A DNA stretch of 64,000 nt from Pseudomonas citrullilanati (GTDB lineage Bacteria; Pseudomonadota; Gammaproteobacteria; Pseudomonadales; Pseudomonadaceae): contig NZ_JAUQOP010000021.1 of the NCBI RefSeq assembly GCF_030580855.1, positions 30,933-94,932 of the forward strand, given 5' to 3'. Below the pieces are notes generated by a model. The model did no database searches, had not been told where the DNA came from, and saw only the letters and a list, made by a program, of their open reading frames with translations. This document shows, piece by piece, positions 18,111-27,995 of the stretch; positions within the stretch are counted from its first letter, which is position 1, and each line of letters starts with the position of its first letter. Both the position numbers and the translations under genes were made by a program.

Positions 18111-18147
18111 AAACGCCCCCGGTTGTGAGACCGGGGGCGTTTTTTTT
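18111..18147 (+). terminator. typA rho-independent terminator
   Basis: Stem ACGCCCCCGGT / ACCGGGGGCGT with a short loop, followed by nine T residues. It lies 22 bases after the typA stop. Confidence 0.95.
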
Positions 18148-18182
18148 ATGCCAGGAAATGATGTGTCGCCTGTCAGGGCCCT

Positions 18183-18248
18183 ATCGCGAGCAAGCTCGCT
18201 CCCACAATGGAATGCGCCCCTACCTGTGGGAGCGAGCTTGCTCGCGAT
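18183..18248. repeat. REP inverted pair
   Basis: Copies at 18183-18205 and 18226-18248, tail-to-tail, separated by only 20 bases, between typA and the YkgJ-family gene. Confidence 0.85.
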
Positions 18249-18284
18249 AGCAGTGGCACAGGCGCTAGATAGCCAAAAGGCCGA

Positions 18285-18722
18285 TCAAAACCGATCCAGC
18301 GTCCGCGGATTGCGCTCGCGCTCCACTTCCTTGGGTTTGTAGGCGCAATACCCCGGCCGTGGCCCGACCCGCGGATGGTTGCGGCAGGTGTCCGGGCGCT
18401 TTTCATAAATGGTGCACAACCGGCTCTTGCGGTCCAGATAAAGGCAATCGTTGTTGCTCATGCGCTGGAGCGTGAAAATTTCCGACTTCTGGTTGTAGCG
18501 CTCGACGATCCCTTCCTTCTGCAGGCGCTTGGCGATGTTCTTCGGCGGGTCGCCCAGTTCGAACTCATCGACGATGCCAATCCGGATCAGGTCCTTGATC
18601 TTGACCTCCACCGGCAGCGTGCAGCAACTCGACACGCAGGAGCCGCACATCGGGGCGGAATACTTGGCCCAGGTATCGAGTCGGTCGATCTCCGCGGCGG
18701 CGATCAGGTTGGGCTTCATCAT
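18285..18722 (-). CDS. YkgJ-family cysteine-cluster protein
   Basis: A 145-residue cytosolic protein of the Fe-S/zinc cysteine-cluster family (UPF0153/YkgJ). Eight or so cysteines are placed as CGSCVSSCC (about residues 27-35), CLYL, LCTIYEKRPDTCRNHP and GYCAYKP, typical of the family. The function is unknown; metal or Fe-S binding is inferred from the pattern. The start MMKPNLIAAAE at 18722 is preferred over the upstream open frame, which is rich in arginine and serine and lacks similarity. It is divergent from glgP across about 250 bases in which I see no clear motif. Confidence 0.82.
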   Translation of the reverse strand: MMKPNLIAAAEIDRLDTWAKYSAPMCGSCVSSCCTLPVEVKIKDLIRIGIVDEFELGDPPKNIAKRLQKEGIVERYNQKSEIFTLQRMSNNDCLYLDRKSRLCTIYEKRPDTCRNHPRVGPRPGYCAYKPKEVERERNPRTLDRF

Positions 18723-18976
18723 CAAGGTGTACCGGCAGGTATCAGGGCGCGCGATCATACCGGGACTGGTGAAATTTTGAACGACCATCCGCCGGTTTTT
18801 TTTCATTCGTGACGAATCGCTCCGAGACCGGCACGGCCCCTGCATTCACTCGTCCATCCCGGCATTTCTCTGACGACGATTCTCCGCCGCAGGGGAAAAA
18901 CCGCCGAACCAGAGCCTACGCCGTGTGTCAGACCGACTAGGCTCAGACAATTCCATGCTCGTTCGAGGTCTCATCA

Positions 18977-21427
18977 ATGACTCAAGAACCACTTGTTCGC
19001 GAAGCCGAAGTGGCTGCTTTTCGCGATGCGGTATTGACCAAACTCACTTACGCCGTCGGCAAGGACCCGGATCACGCGTTTGATCATGACTGGTTCGAAG
19101 CCATTGCCCTAGCTGCCCGCGACCACATGGTCGAACACTGGATGGACCACACGCGGCAGATCTATCGCAAGGGCCAGAAGCGGGTGTACTACCTTTCCCT
19201 GGAATTCCTCATCGGTCGCCTGCTCTACGACAGCCTGAGCAACCTCGGCCTGCTGGACACCGCGCGCGAGGCCTTGACCGAACTGGGCGTGGACCTGGAG
19301 CGCATCCGCCTGTTGGAGCCCGATGCGGCTTTGGGCAACGGTGGCCTGGGTCGCCTGGCGGCGTGCTTCATGGAGAGCATGTCGACCCTCGGCATCGCCG
19401 GCCATGGCTACGGTATCCGGTATGAGCACGGCCTGTTCCGCCAGGCGATGGTGGATGGCTGGCAGCAGGAGCAGACCGAGCACTGGCTGGATTTCGGCAA
19501 CCCGTGGGAGTTCGAGCGGCCCGAGGTGGTCTATCCGATCGGCTTCGGCGGCAGCGTCGAGACTGTCACCGACGACACCGGCAAGACCCGGCAGGTCTGG
19601 TCCCCGGCCGAAACCGTGCGCGCCATCGCCTATGACACGCCGGTGGTGGGCTGGCGCGGCGCCAGCGTCAACACCCTGCGCCTGTGGCGGGCCCGCGCCA
19701 TGGAAGACCTGCACCTGGAGCGCTTCAATGCCGGTGACCACCTGGGCGCCGTAGCGGAAGTGGCCCGGGCCGAAAGTATCTCCCGCGTGCTGTACCCGGC
19801 CGACAGCACCGAGGCCGGCCAGGAACTGCGCCTGCGCCAGGAATATTTCTTTGTCGCGGCTTCGTTGCAGGACTTGCTGCGCCGCCACCGCAACATGCAC
19901 ACCTCGGTGCTGACCCTGGGCGATCATGCGGCGATCCAGCTCAACGACACCCACCCGTCGATCGCCGTGGCCGAACTGATGCGGCAATTGGTGGATGTCT
20001 ACGACGTGGCGTGGGATGCCGCCTGGCAGGTTACCCAGGACACGCTGTCCTACACCAACCACACGCTGTTGCCCGAGGCCCTGGAAACCTGGCCGGTGGG
20101 GCTGATGGAGCGCATGCTGCCCCGGCACATGCAGATCATTTACCTGATCAACGCCCAGCACATCGATTCGCTGCGGGCCAAGGGCGTGCATGATTTCGAC
20201 GTCTTGCGCTCGGTCTCGCTGATCGAAGAAGACAACGGCCGGCGGGTGCGCATGGGCAACCTGGCGTTCCTCGGCTCCCACAGCGTCAACGGTGTGTCCG
20301 GGTTGCACACCCAACTGATGCGCAGCACGGTGTTCTCCGAGCTGCACAAGCTCTATCCCGAGCGGATCAACAACAAGACCAACGGCATTACCTTCCGCCG
20401 CTGGCTGTTCCAGGCCAACTCCGAATTGACCTCGATGATGGTCGATGCCCTCGGCCCGAGCGTGCTCGACAACCCCGAGGAGCGCCTGATCGAACTGGAG
20501 CCGTTCGCCGACAAGCCGGCGTTCCGCAAGCAGTTCGCCGAACAGCGTTTGCACAGCAAGAAGGCCCTGGCCTACCTGATCCACGAGCGGCTGGGCATCG
20601 CGGTGAACCCGGCGGCGATGTTCGACGTGCAGGTCAAGCGGATCCACGAGTACAAGCGCCAACTGCTCAACCTGCTGCACACCGTGGCGCTGTACCAGGC
20701 GATCCGCGCCGAACCGGAAGTGGACTGGGTGCCGCGGGTGAAAATCTTCGCCGGCAAGGCGGCTGCCAGTTACCACCAGGCCAAGCTGATCATCAAGCTC
20801 ACCAACGACATCGCCCGGGTGGTGAACAACGACCCGACCGTGCGCGGCCTGCTCAAGGTGGTGTTCCTGCCCAACTACAACGTCAGCCTGGCCGAAAGCA
20901 TCATTCCGGCGGCGGATTTGTCGGAGCAGATCTCCACCGCCGGTTTTGAAGCGTCAGGCACCAGCAACATGAAATTCGGCCTCAACGGCGCGCTGACCAT
21001 CGGCACCATGGACGGCGCCAACGTGGAGATGTGGGACCGGGTCGGCGATGAGCACATGTTCATCTTCGGCCTGACCGCCGAGCAGGTGGAGGCGCGCAAG
21101 CGCAACGGCGAATTCAGCGCCGCGCCGGACGTCGCCGCGTCCCATCGCCTCAACGATGTGTTGCAGGCGATTCGTGGCGGGGTGTTCTCGCCGGACGATC
21201 CGATGCGCTACACCGGGCTGGTGGATTCGCTGATCGACTATGACCGCTTCCTGGTCTGCGCCGATTTCGACGCCTACTGGAATGCCCAGGCCAAGGTCGA
21301 AGAGCGCTGGCACGACTCCAAGCAGTGGTGGCGTTCGGCAGTGCTCAACACCGCGCGCATGGGCTGGTTCTCTTCGGACCGGACCATCCGTGAATACGCC
21401 ACCGACATCTGGAAAGCCCTGGAGTAG
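18977..21427 (+). CDS. glgP: Glycogen/maltodextrin phosphorylase
   Basis: An 816-residue cytosolic PLP enzyme releasing glucose-1-phosphate from alpha-1,4-glucan ends. The PLP lysine motif ASGTSNMKFGLNGAL and the following GTMDGANVEM are intact, as are ALGNGGLGRLAACFMES and QLNDTHPSIAV. Length is normal for bacterial GlgP. No other glycogen gene is near, so it appears to be a stand-alone locus. The upstream region is shared with the divergent YkgJ-type gene; a REP pair follows the stop. Confidence 0.97.
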   Translation: MTQEPLVREAEVAAFRDAVLTKLTYAVGKDPDHAFDHDWFEAIALAARDHMVEHWMDHTRQIYRKGQKRVYYLSLEFLIGRLLYDSLSNLGLLDTAREALTELGVDLERIRLLEPDAALGNGGLGRLAACFMESMSTLGIAGHGYGIRYEHGLFRQAMVDGWQQEQTEHWLDFGNPWEFERPEVVYPIGFGGSVETVTDDTGKTRQVWSPAETVRAIAYDTPVVGWRGASVNTLRLWRARAMEDLHLERFNAGDHLGAVAEVARAESISRVLYPADSTEAGQELRLRQEYFFVAASLQDLLRRHRNMHTSVLTLGDHAAIQLNDTHPSIAVAELMRQLVDVYDVAWDAAWQVTQDTLSYTNHTLLPEALETWPVGLMERMLPRHMQIIYLINAQHIDSLRAKGVHDFDVLRSVSLIEEDNGRRVRMGNLAFLGSHSVNGVSGLHTQLMRSTVFSELHKLYPERINNKTNGITFRRWLFQANSELTSMMVDALGPSVLDNPEERLIELEPFADKPAFRKQFAEQRLHSKKALAYLIHERLGIAVNPAAMFDVQVKRIHEYKRQLLNLLHTVALYQAIRAEPEVDWVPRVKIFAGKAAASYHQAKLIIKLTNDIARVVNNDPTVRGLLKVVFLPNYNVSLAESIIPAADLSEQISTAGFEASGTSNMKFGLNGALTIGTMDGANVEMWDRVGDEHMFIFGLTAEQVEARKRNGEFSAAPDVAASHRLNDVLQAIRGGVFSPDDPMRYTGLVDSLIDYDRFLVCADFDAYWNAQAKVEERWHDSKQWWRSAVLNTARMGWFSSDRTIREYATDIWKALE

Positions 21428-21547
21428 CCTTAGCTGCAAGAAATGTGAGCGAAGCCCAACGGCAATTGGGCTTCGTCGATATACTAGGCGCCAGTTTCGC
21501 CGGGCTGTGGTGGCCGGGCTCAGTGTTGGAAATGCCAACAATCCCAT

Positions 21548-21634
21548 GTGGGAGCGAGCTTGCTCGCGATAGCTGTGGGTCAGGCAGTACGAATGCGCCT
21601 GATACGCCGCTATCGCGAGCAAGCTCGCTCCCAC
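21548..21634. repeat. REP inverted pair
   Basis: Copies at 21548-21570 and 21612-21634 in the 293-base gap between glgP and the DUF2339 gene. Nothing else is evident in this gap. Confidence 0.88.
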
Positions 21635-21720
21635 AGGGGTTGTGTGGTTCCACTAGACTGAGCCACGGCACCGCATCACCCCCGGTTACGCCCGCAATGG
21701 GCCGCTTAGGGATATCGACC

Positions 21721-24700
21721 ATGCAATGGATCTTGACGTTGTTAGGCCTGGCACTCGGCTGGGTGGTGGATGAGTCGTTCGCCGACGCCCTGATAGGCGC
21801 GTTGGTCGGGCTCGGCATTGCCCAAGGGGTTCGCTTGAGCCGCCTGGCGGCCCAGGCCGCCGAGCAGCAGGGCCTGTTGCGCAAGACCCAGCAGGCCCTG
21901 GACGCGCTGGAACAGCGCCTGGCCCTGTTCGAACGAAGTCCCGCGCCAGTGCCGGGCGAGCCGGCCCTCACCCCGGCGCCGGAGATCATCGTGGCCGCGC
22001 CCGTGGAGCCCGACGTCAGCGCCGAGCCCGCGCTGGTCTGGGAATTGCCACCCGACCTCGAACCCGTTTCCTCGCCCGCGATGGCCGCCCAGGCCAGCCA
22101 GCCGTTGCCCGATGACATCTGGACGCCGGCGCCGGCCAGCATCCGCCGGGAGGCCCGCCAGGGCGCGTCCAGGCCGATGGAACCGGTGGCCTCGGAACCG
22201 CCCGCGCCCCGTGGACCGAATGTCATCGACCGGGCCTGGACGGGCGCGCGCAATTGGCTGTTCGGCGGCAATACGGTGCTGCGGGTCGGCGTGGTGCTGT
22301 TGTTCCTCGGCCTGGCATTCCTGCTGCGCTACGCCACCGAAGGCATGGTGGTGCCCATCGAATTGCGCTATGCCGGCGTCGCCGCCAGCGCCCTGGGCCT
22401 GTTGGGCCTGGGGTGGTGGTTGCGCCAACGCAACAGTGGTTATGCGCTGATGTTGCAAGGCACCGGGATCGCGGTGCTCTACCTGACCGTGTTCGCCGCC
22501 ATGCGCCTGCACCCGCTGCTCGACGCCAGGGCGGCCCTGGGCCTGCTGGTGGCGGTCACGGTGTTCTCGGCGATCCTGGCGGTGACCCAGAACGCCTTGG
22601 GCCTGGCGGCGGCCGCCGCGCTGGGCGGGTTTGCCGCGCCGATCCTGACATCTACCGGCAGCGGCAACCACGTCGCGCTGTTCAGTTATTTCATCCTGCT
22701 CAATGCCGGCATCCTGGCGATCGCCTGGTTCAAGGCCTGGCGCCTGCTCAACCTGATCGGTTTCGTCGGCACGTTCGGCATCGGGATCGCCTGGGGATTG
22801 CGCTCCTACACGCCGGAGCTGCTCTGGAGCACCGAACCGTTCCTGATCCTGTTCTTTCTCATCTACCTGGCGATCGGCCTGTTGTTTACCCGGCGCACAT
22901 TGCTGGAGTCGGGCGACCGGCCCGAGGACGACAGCCGGCAAGCGTTGCTGCGCTGGTCGGCGCGCCAGGGCGATTACGTCGATGGCACGATGCTGTTCGG
23001 CCCGCCGCTGGTGGGCTTCGGCCTGCAGTTCGCCCTGGTCCAGCACCTGGAATTCGCCACCGCCTTCAGTGCCCTGGCCCTGGGGATGATCTACATGGGC
23101 CTGGCGCGCATCCTGATGGGCGGCCGGGCCCTGTTGCTGGCCGAGACCTGCCTGGCCCTGGGAGTGATCTTCGCCAGCCTGGCGATTCCCCTGGGCCTCG
23201 ATGCCCGCTGGACCTCGGCGGCCTGGGCGGTGGAAGGCGCGGGTATCTTCTGGCTGGGTCTGCGCCAGCAACGCCCCGTCGCCCGCGCCTTCGCCCTGTT
23301 GTTGCAACTGGGCTCGGCGCTGGCGTTCGCCAGCGGACTGCGTGGCGGCGACAGCAGCCTGCTCGACGGCGCGCCGTTGGGCGCCTTGATGTTGGGCGGT
23401 GCCTTGCTGTTTACCTTCTACCAATTGCGCCGGGCCGAACCGCAGCAGGCGTCACCCTGGGAGCGCCAAGGCTTGCCGGTGCTGGCCGTGCTGGGGTTGT
23501 CCTTCCTCTACCTGTTGGCGCCACTGTTCTTCTTCGCCCACGGCACGGCCATCGCCTGGGCCCTGGCGGGGCTGGCGACGTTGTTCGTGGGCCTGCGCCT
23601 GGGCTCGCGCAGCTTCCTGTTCACCGCGTTTGCGGTGCAACTGCTGGGGGGCATGTTGTTCCTGATGCGCCTGCAAGGTGCCGAAGGGGATGCCACGGCG
23701 GTGTTCAGTGCCGGCTGGAGCGGCTTGCTCAGCGCCTCGCTGATCGGCCTGGCGTTGATTGGCGGCATGTTGCTGGCGGCGCGCGATGACATGGTGCACA
23801 ACGATGTGCGCTTGCTGCGCGGGTTGTCCGTGGTGTTGCTGGCGGGGCTGGTGTTGATCAACCTCGCCGTGCTGTTCGTCCTGCCGTGGCAGACGGCGAG
23901 CGGCGTGTGGGCGGCCAGTGGCCTGTTGATCATCTGGCTGAGCCTGTACCTGAAACAGCGCGTGAGCTTTGTCTTCGGCCTGTTGCTGCAATTGCTCGGC
24001 GGCGCGGCGTTCCTCGTGGCGGGGCCCGCCTTGCTCGGGCCGCTCGACGCCGAGGGGCTGCGTCCCCTGGCCCATGGCGGGTTCTGGACGCCGCTGGTGC
24101 TGGGGTTGGCGGCGCTGGTCGGCGCCTGGCGCCTGCAACGCGGGCATTCAGCGACGGTGTTCGAGGCCTTGAGCCTGCGCCGCTTGTCCGAGTTGTTGCT
24201 GGTCTGGGGCGCGGCTTGGTGGGCATTGGCCTGGGTCAGCGAAGTGCTGCGGTTCGCCCCGGCAAACCTGTCGGGCAGCTTGTTGCTAGCGGTCGCGGCG
24301 GCCAGTGTCGCGGTGTGGGCCGTGTTGTCGCTGCGCTTGAAATGGCCGGCGCTGGGCGTGCTCTGCACCTTGTTGATTCCGGCGGCGGGCTGTGTGCTCG
24401 TGGCGAGCTGGCACGACCGTTACCACCCGGCCGCGGATCTTGGCTGGCTGGCCTGGCTGGCGGTGTTCGCCGTGCACTTGCTGTCCCTCAAGCGCCTGGC
24501 GCCGACGCTGCCGGCCCAGGCGCGCAGTGTTGCCCATGTACTCGGTGCCTGGCTGCTGATCGGCGTGCTGGCGCTGGAGTTGCGTTATGGCCTGCTGTTG
24601 CTCTCCGAAGCGTACAACGCCTGGCGCTGGCTGGGCTGGGCGATCCTGCCGAGCCTGTACCTGGTGCTGATGGCCGCGCCGCGTGCCTGGCCGTGGCCGG

Positions 24701-25353
24701 TTGCGGCCCAGCCGCGTGAATACCGCCTCTATGCGGCGGCGCCCCTGACGCTGATGATGCTCGCTTGGTTCTGGCTGGCGAACACCTTCAGTGACGGCAC
24801 GGCGCAGCCCCTGCCGTATGTGCCGTTGCTCAACCCGCTGGAACTCGGCCTGCTGTTCGCCTTGTTCGGGGTCTACGTGTGGGCGCGCAGTGCGGTGGCG
24901 CGATTGACGCTGCGCTGGGCCCATGCCGAGCATGTCGCCCAGTTGGTCGCCGGGCTGTCGCTGTTCGCGTTCTTCACCGCCGTGGTGATGCGCAGTGCCC
25001 ATCATTGGCTCGGGGTGCCGTTCGAACTGGACGCCTTGCTCGAATCCATGTTCGTGCAGGCCGGGTTGTCCATCGTCTGGACCCTGATTGCCCTGGGCCT
25101 GATGATCGGCGGGCACCTGCGCCATCGTCGCGAGGTGTGGCTGATCGGCGCGGCGTTGATCGCCGTGGTGGTCGCCAAGCTGTTCTTCGTTGAGTTGAGC
25201 AACCGTGGCGGCTTGGCGCGGATCGTGTCGTTCATCGGCGTGGGCGTGTTGCTGCTGGTGGTCGGCTACTTCGCGCCGCTGCCGCCCAAGCGTTCGGAAA
25301 CGGTCGAACCGACCGAGCCGCCAATACCTGTCAGTGAGGGAGTGTCATCTTGA
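21721..25353 (+). CDS. DUF2339 family polytopic membrane protein
   Basis: A 1210-residue inner-membrane protein. The first 40 residues form one or two membrane helices (MQWILTLLGLALGW), followed by a short coiled coil (LLRKTQQALDALEQRLALF) and a Pro/Ala-rich linker to about residue 175. The rest is more than 20 hydrophobic segments in tandem, matching DUF2339, a family with no established function. The ATG at 21721 was chosen because the upstream open frame runs through the REP elements. The stop overlaps the TTG start of the DUF3999 gene by four bases, so the two are almost certainly a functional pair. Confidence 0.88.
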   Translation: MQWILTLLGLALGWVVDESFADALIGALVGLGIAQGVRLSRLAAQAAEQQGLLRKTQQALDALEQRLALFERSPAPVPGEPALTPAPEIIVAAPVEPDVSAEPALVWELPPDLEPVSSPAMAAQASQPLPDDIWTPAPASIRREARQGASRPMEPVASEPPAPRGPNVIDRAWTGARNWLFGGNTVLRVGVVLLFLGLAFLLRYATEGMVVPIELRYAGVAASALGLLGLGWWLRQRNSGYALMLQGTGIAVLYLTVFAAMRLHPLLDARAALGLLVAVTVFSAILAVTQNALGLAAAAALGGFAAPILTSTGSGNHVALFSYFILLNAGILAIAWFKAWRLLNLIGFVGTFGIGIAWGLRSYTPELLWSTEPFLILFFLIYLAIGLLFTRRTLLESGDRPEDDSRQALLRWSARQGDYVDGTMLFGPPLVGFGLQFALVQHLEFATAFSALALGMIYMGLARILMGGRALLLAETCLALGVIFASLAIPLGLDARWTSAAWAVEGAGIFWLGLRQQRPVARAFALLLQLGSALAFASGLRGGDSSLLDGAPLGALMLGGALLFTFYQLRRAEPQQASPWERQGLPVLAVLGLSFLYLLAPLFFFAHGTAIAWALAGLATLFVGLRLGSRSFLFTAFAVQLLGGMLFLMRLQGAEGDATAVFSAGWSGLLSASLIGLALIGGMLLAARDDMVHNDVRLLRGLSVVLLAGLVLINLAVLFVLPWQTASGVWAASGLLIIWLSLYLKQRVSFVFGLLLQLLGGAAFLVAGPALLGPLDAEGLRPLAHGGFWTPLVLGLAALVGAWRLQRGHSATVFEALSLRRLSELLLVWGAAWWALAWVSEVLRFAPANLSGSLLLAVAAASVAVWAVLSLRLKWPALGVLCTLLIPAAGCVLVASWHDRYHPAADLGWLAWLAVFAVHLLSLKRLAPTLPAQARSVAHVLGAWLLIGVLALELRYGLLLLSEAYNAWRWLGWAILPSLYLVLMAAPRAWPWPVAAQPREYRLYAAAPLTLMMLAWFWLANTFSDGTAQPLPYVPLLNPLELGLLFALFGVYVWARSAVARLTLRWAHAEHVAQLVAGLSLFAFFTAVVMRSAHHWLGVPFELDALLESMFVQAGLSIVWTLIALGLMIGGHLRHRREVWLIGAALIAVVVAKLFFVELSNRGGLARIVSFIGVGVLLLVVGYFAPLPPKRSETVEPTEPPIPVSEGVSS

Positions 25354-26726
25354 GTCGCACGTTGAATCGGATCGGGCTGGGCATGGTCGGGTTGTGGGTG
25401 GCCCTGTCGGCCACCGCCCAGGAGCAACCGGCGGATTTTGCCCATCAGCTGCCGCTGGCCTTGAGCGGCGAGGGGCCGTGGTATCGCCTGCCATTGCCCT
25501 TGGACGTGCAAGTGCAGGCACGGCAGACCGACCTGAGCGACCTGCGGGTTTTCAACGCCGCCGGGCAGGCCCAGGCCTATGCCCTGGTGCGCGAGTCGGC
25601 CCAGAGCCGGGAGCAGCGCACCCTGACCGACGTGAAGTGGTTCCCCCTGTACAGCGCCGCCGATGACAACGAGCGCGCGCCCAGCGTACGGGTGCAGTCG
25701 AACGCCAATGGCACGCTGGTGGAAGTCCAGCCGTCCAGTCGCCTTGAAGCCGGCGAGGAAGCACTGCGCGGCTGGCTGTTGGACGCCAGTGCGATCAAGG
25801 CACCGCTGCAGCAGTTGATCCTCGATTGGACCAGCGAGCGCGACGGTTTCCAGCGCTTCACCATCGAGGCCAGCGACGACCTGCAACACTGGCAATCCTG
25901 GGGCGACGGCCAGGTGGCGCGCCTGACCTTCGCCGATGAGCGGGTCGAGCAGCACGAAGTGAACCTGCCGGGGCAGCCGGCGCGTTATCTGCGCTTGCTG
26001 TGGGATTCGCCGTCCTCCGCGCCGGTGCTGACCTCGGCCCAATTGCAGAGCGCCAGCCGCGAGAGCCTGCCGTTGCCATTGGTCTGGTCGCAACCGTTGG
26101 CCGGCACCACCGTCAAGGCCGGTGAATACACCTGGCAGTTGCCCATGGGGTTGGAAGTCGAAGAGGTGCAGGTCGAGCTGAGCCAGGCCAACAGCCTGGC
26201 GCCGGTGACCCTGGCGGGGCGGCGTGAAAGCAGCCATCCGTGGCAACCGATGGGCAGCGGCCTGCTGTATCGGCTGACCCAGAACGGCCAGGACGTGCAG
26301 CAGAACCAGCTGCAGTTGTCCGGCCAGACCGTGCAGCAATTGAAGCTGACGGTTGACGAGCGGGGCGGTGGCCTCGGCACCGAAGCGCCGGCCCTGCGCT
26401 TTGCCGTGCGTCCGACCCAGGTGGTGTTCCTGGCGCGTGGCGAGGGGCCCTACAGCCTGGCGCTGGGCAACGCGACGGTGAAGGCCGCGAGCCTGCCACT
26501 GACGACCCTGGTGCCGGATTATCGCCCGGCGCGGCTGGCTACCCTGGGCTCGGCGACCGTGAGCGGAGCCCCCACTTCCAGCCCCGTGGCCGCGCCGGCC
26601 AGCGCGCCGGCGAAGGTCGACACTCCCTGGAAGAAAATCGGCCTGTGGGCGGTGTTGCTGCTCAGCGTGCTGTTCCTGGCGGCGATGGCGTTCAGCTTGT
26701 TGCGCAAGCCGCCGGTCAAGGGTTGA
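25350..26726 (+). CDS. DUF3999 family membrane-anchored protein
   Basis: A 458-residue protein with an N-terminal signal peptide (about 1-23, ending ALSATAQ), a large beta-rich periplasmic region and one C-terminal membrane helix (about 432-452, IGLWAVLLLSVLFLAAMAF). A short basic tail follows. This is the DUF3999 architecture; no function is known. The start appears to be TTG, overlapping the stop of the DUF2339 gene, with GAGGGAG about ten bases upstream. The two DUF genes are conserved neighbours, so a membrane complex is plausible but unproven. Confidence 0.86.
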   Translation: MSRTLNRIGLGMVGLWVALSATAQEQPADFAHQLPLALSGEGPWYRLPLPLDVQVQARQTDLSDLRVFNAAGQAQAYALVRESAQSREQRTLTDVKWFPLYSAADDNERAPSVRVQSNANGTLVEVQPSSRLEAGEEALRGWLLDASAIKAPLQQLILDWTSERDGFQRFTIEASDDLQHWQSWGDGQVARLTFADERVEQHEVNLPGQPARYLRLLWDSPSSAPVLTSAQLQSASRESLPLPLVWSQPLAGTTVKAGEYTWQLPMGLEVEEVQVELSQANSLAPVTLAGRRESSHPWQPMGSGLLYRLTQNGQDVQQNQLQLSGQTVQQLKLTVDERGGGLGTEAPALRFAVRPTQVVFLARGEGPYSLALGNATVKAASLPLTTLVPDYRPARLATLGSATVSGAPTSSPVAAPASAPAKVDTPWKKIGLWAVLLLSVLFLAAMAFSLLRKPPVKG

Positions 26727-26745
26727 AAGCGGGTGCTGCGCCCTC

Positions 26746-26839
26746 ATCGCGAGCAGTCTCGCTCCCACAATGGATCGTGTCGTGACACGAGGCCTGATCA
26801 CATCAAAGATCAAAATGTGGGGGCGAGCCTGCTCGCGCC
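26746..26839. repeat. REP inverted pair (degenerate)
   Basis: Copies at 26746-26768 (GCAGTCTCGCTCCCAC variant) and 26817-26839 (GTGGGGGCGAGCCTGCTCGCGCC variant). Both depart from the consensus at several positions, so this pair looks old. Confidence 0.7.
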
Positions 26840-26981
26840 AGTGTCCTGCCGGGCAGCTGATGCCAAAGCAACCACCCCTGCGTGAACTCAATCCCCTATA
26901 TCCCGTCTCATAGGAGGAATTAAGTCCCGACTCGCGCTAAACTGCGCTGGTTTTTCCGCCCCCTATTCTTCGGAGCCGTCC

Positions 26982-27992
26982 ATGTCCCGCGTTACCTTGA
27001 GTCGCTATTTGATTGAGCAGACCCGCAGCAACAATACCCCTGCCGATCTGCGCTTTTTGATCGAAGTGGTGGCGCGTGCGTGCAAGGAAATCAGCCACGC
27101 CGTCTCCAAAGGCGCCCTGGGTGGTGTCCTGGGCAGCATGGGCACCGAAAACGTGCAGGGTGAAGTGCAGAAGAAGCTCGACGTGCTGTCCAACGAGATC
27201 CTGCTCGAAGCCAACGAATGGGGCGGTCACCTGGCCGGCATGGCGTCCGAGGAAATGGACAACGCCTACCAGATCCCGGGCAAGTACCCCAAGGGTGCCT
27301 ACCTGCTGGTGTTCGACCCACTGGACGGTTCGTCGAACATCGACATCAACGCGCCGGTCGGCACCATCTTCTCGGTACTGCGTTGCCCCAACGAATACCT
27401 GAGCCAGAACGAAGCCCTGAATGAAAAGGCCTTCCTGCAACCCGGCACCCAGCAGGTCGCTGCCGGCTATGCCATCTACGGGCCGCAGACCATGCTGGTG
27501 CTGACCCTGGGCGACGGCGTCAAGGGCTTCACCCTGGATCGCGAAATGGGCAGTTTCGTCCTGACCCACGAAGACATCACCATTCCTGAAAGCACCCAGG
27601 AATTCGCCATCAACATGTCCAACCAGCGCCACTGGGAAGCCCCGGTACAACGCTACGTCAGCGAGCTGCTGGCCGGCGAGGAAGGCCCGCTGAAAAAGAA
27701 CTACAACATGCGTTGGGTGGCCGCGATGGTCGCCGACGTGCACCGCATCCTGACCCGTGGCGGCCTGTTCATGTACCCACGTGACAGCCGCGAGCCATCC
27801 AAGCCGGGCAAGCTGCGCCTGATGTACGAAGCCAACCCGATGTCGTTCCTGGTGGAACAGGCCGGCGGCGCTTCCACCGACGGTCACCAGCGGATCCTCG
27901 ACATCAAGCCTGAAGGCCTGCACCAGCGCGTGGCGGTGTTCCTCGGTTCGAAGGAAGAAGTCGCCCGCGCCACGGCCTACCACAAGGAATAA
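26982..27992 (+). CDS. fbp: Class 1 fructose-1,6-bisphosphatase
   Basis: A 336-residue gluconeogenic enzyme hydrolysing fructose-1,6-bisphosphate to fructose-6-phosphate. Metal and phosphate motifs EEMDN (90-94) and [11 protein letters not shown] (111-121) are intact, with [23 protein letters not shown] sequence further on (seen at about 228-246). Length is normal. It lies three bases upstream of the DUF924 gene and is probably co-transcribed with it. The upstream gap contains the REP pair and a TAGGAGGA sequence some 70 bases before the start. Confidence 0.97.
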   Translation: MSRVTLSRYLIEQTRSNNTPADLRFLIEVVARACKEISHAVSKGALGGVLGSMGTENVQGEVQKKLDVLSNEILLEANEWGGHLAGMASEEMDNAYQIPGKYPKGAYLLVFDPLDGSSNIDINAPVGTIFSVLRCPNEYLSQNEALNEKAFLQPGTQQVAAGYAIYGPQTMLVLTLGDGVKGFTLDREMGSFVLTHEDITIPESTQEFAINMSNQRHWEAPVQRYVSELLAGEEGPLKKNYNMRWVAAMVADVHRILTRGGLFMYPRDSREPSKPGKLRLMYEANPMSFLVEQAGGASTDGHQRILDIKPEGLHQRVAVFLGSKEEVARATAYHKE

Positions 27993-27995
27993 ACC

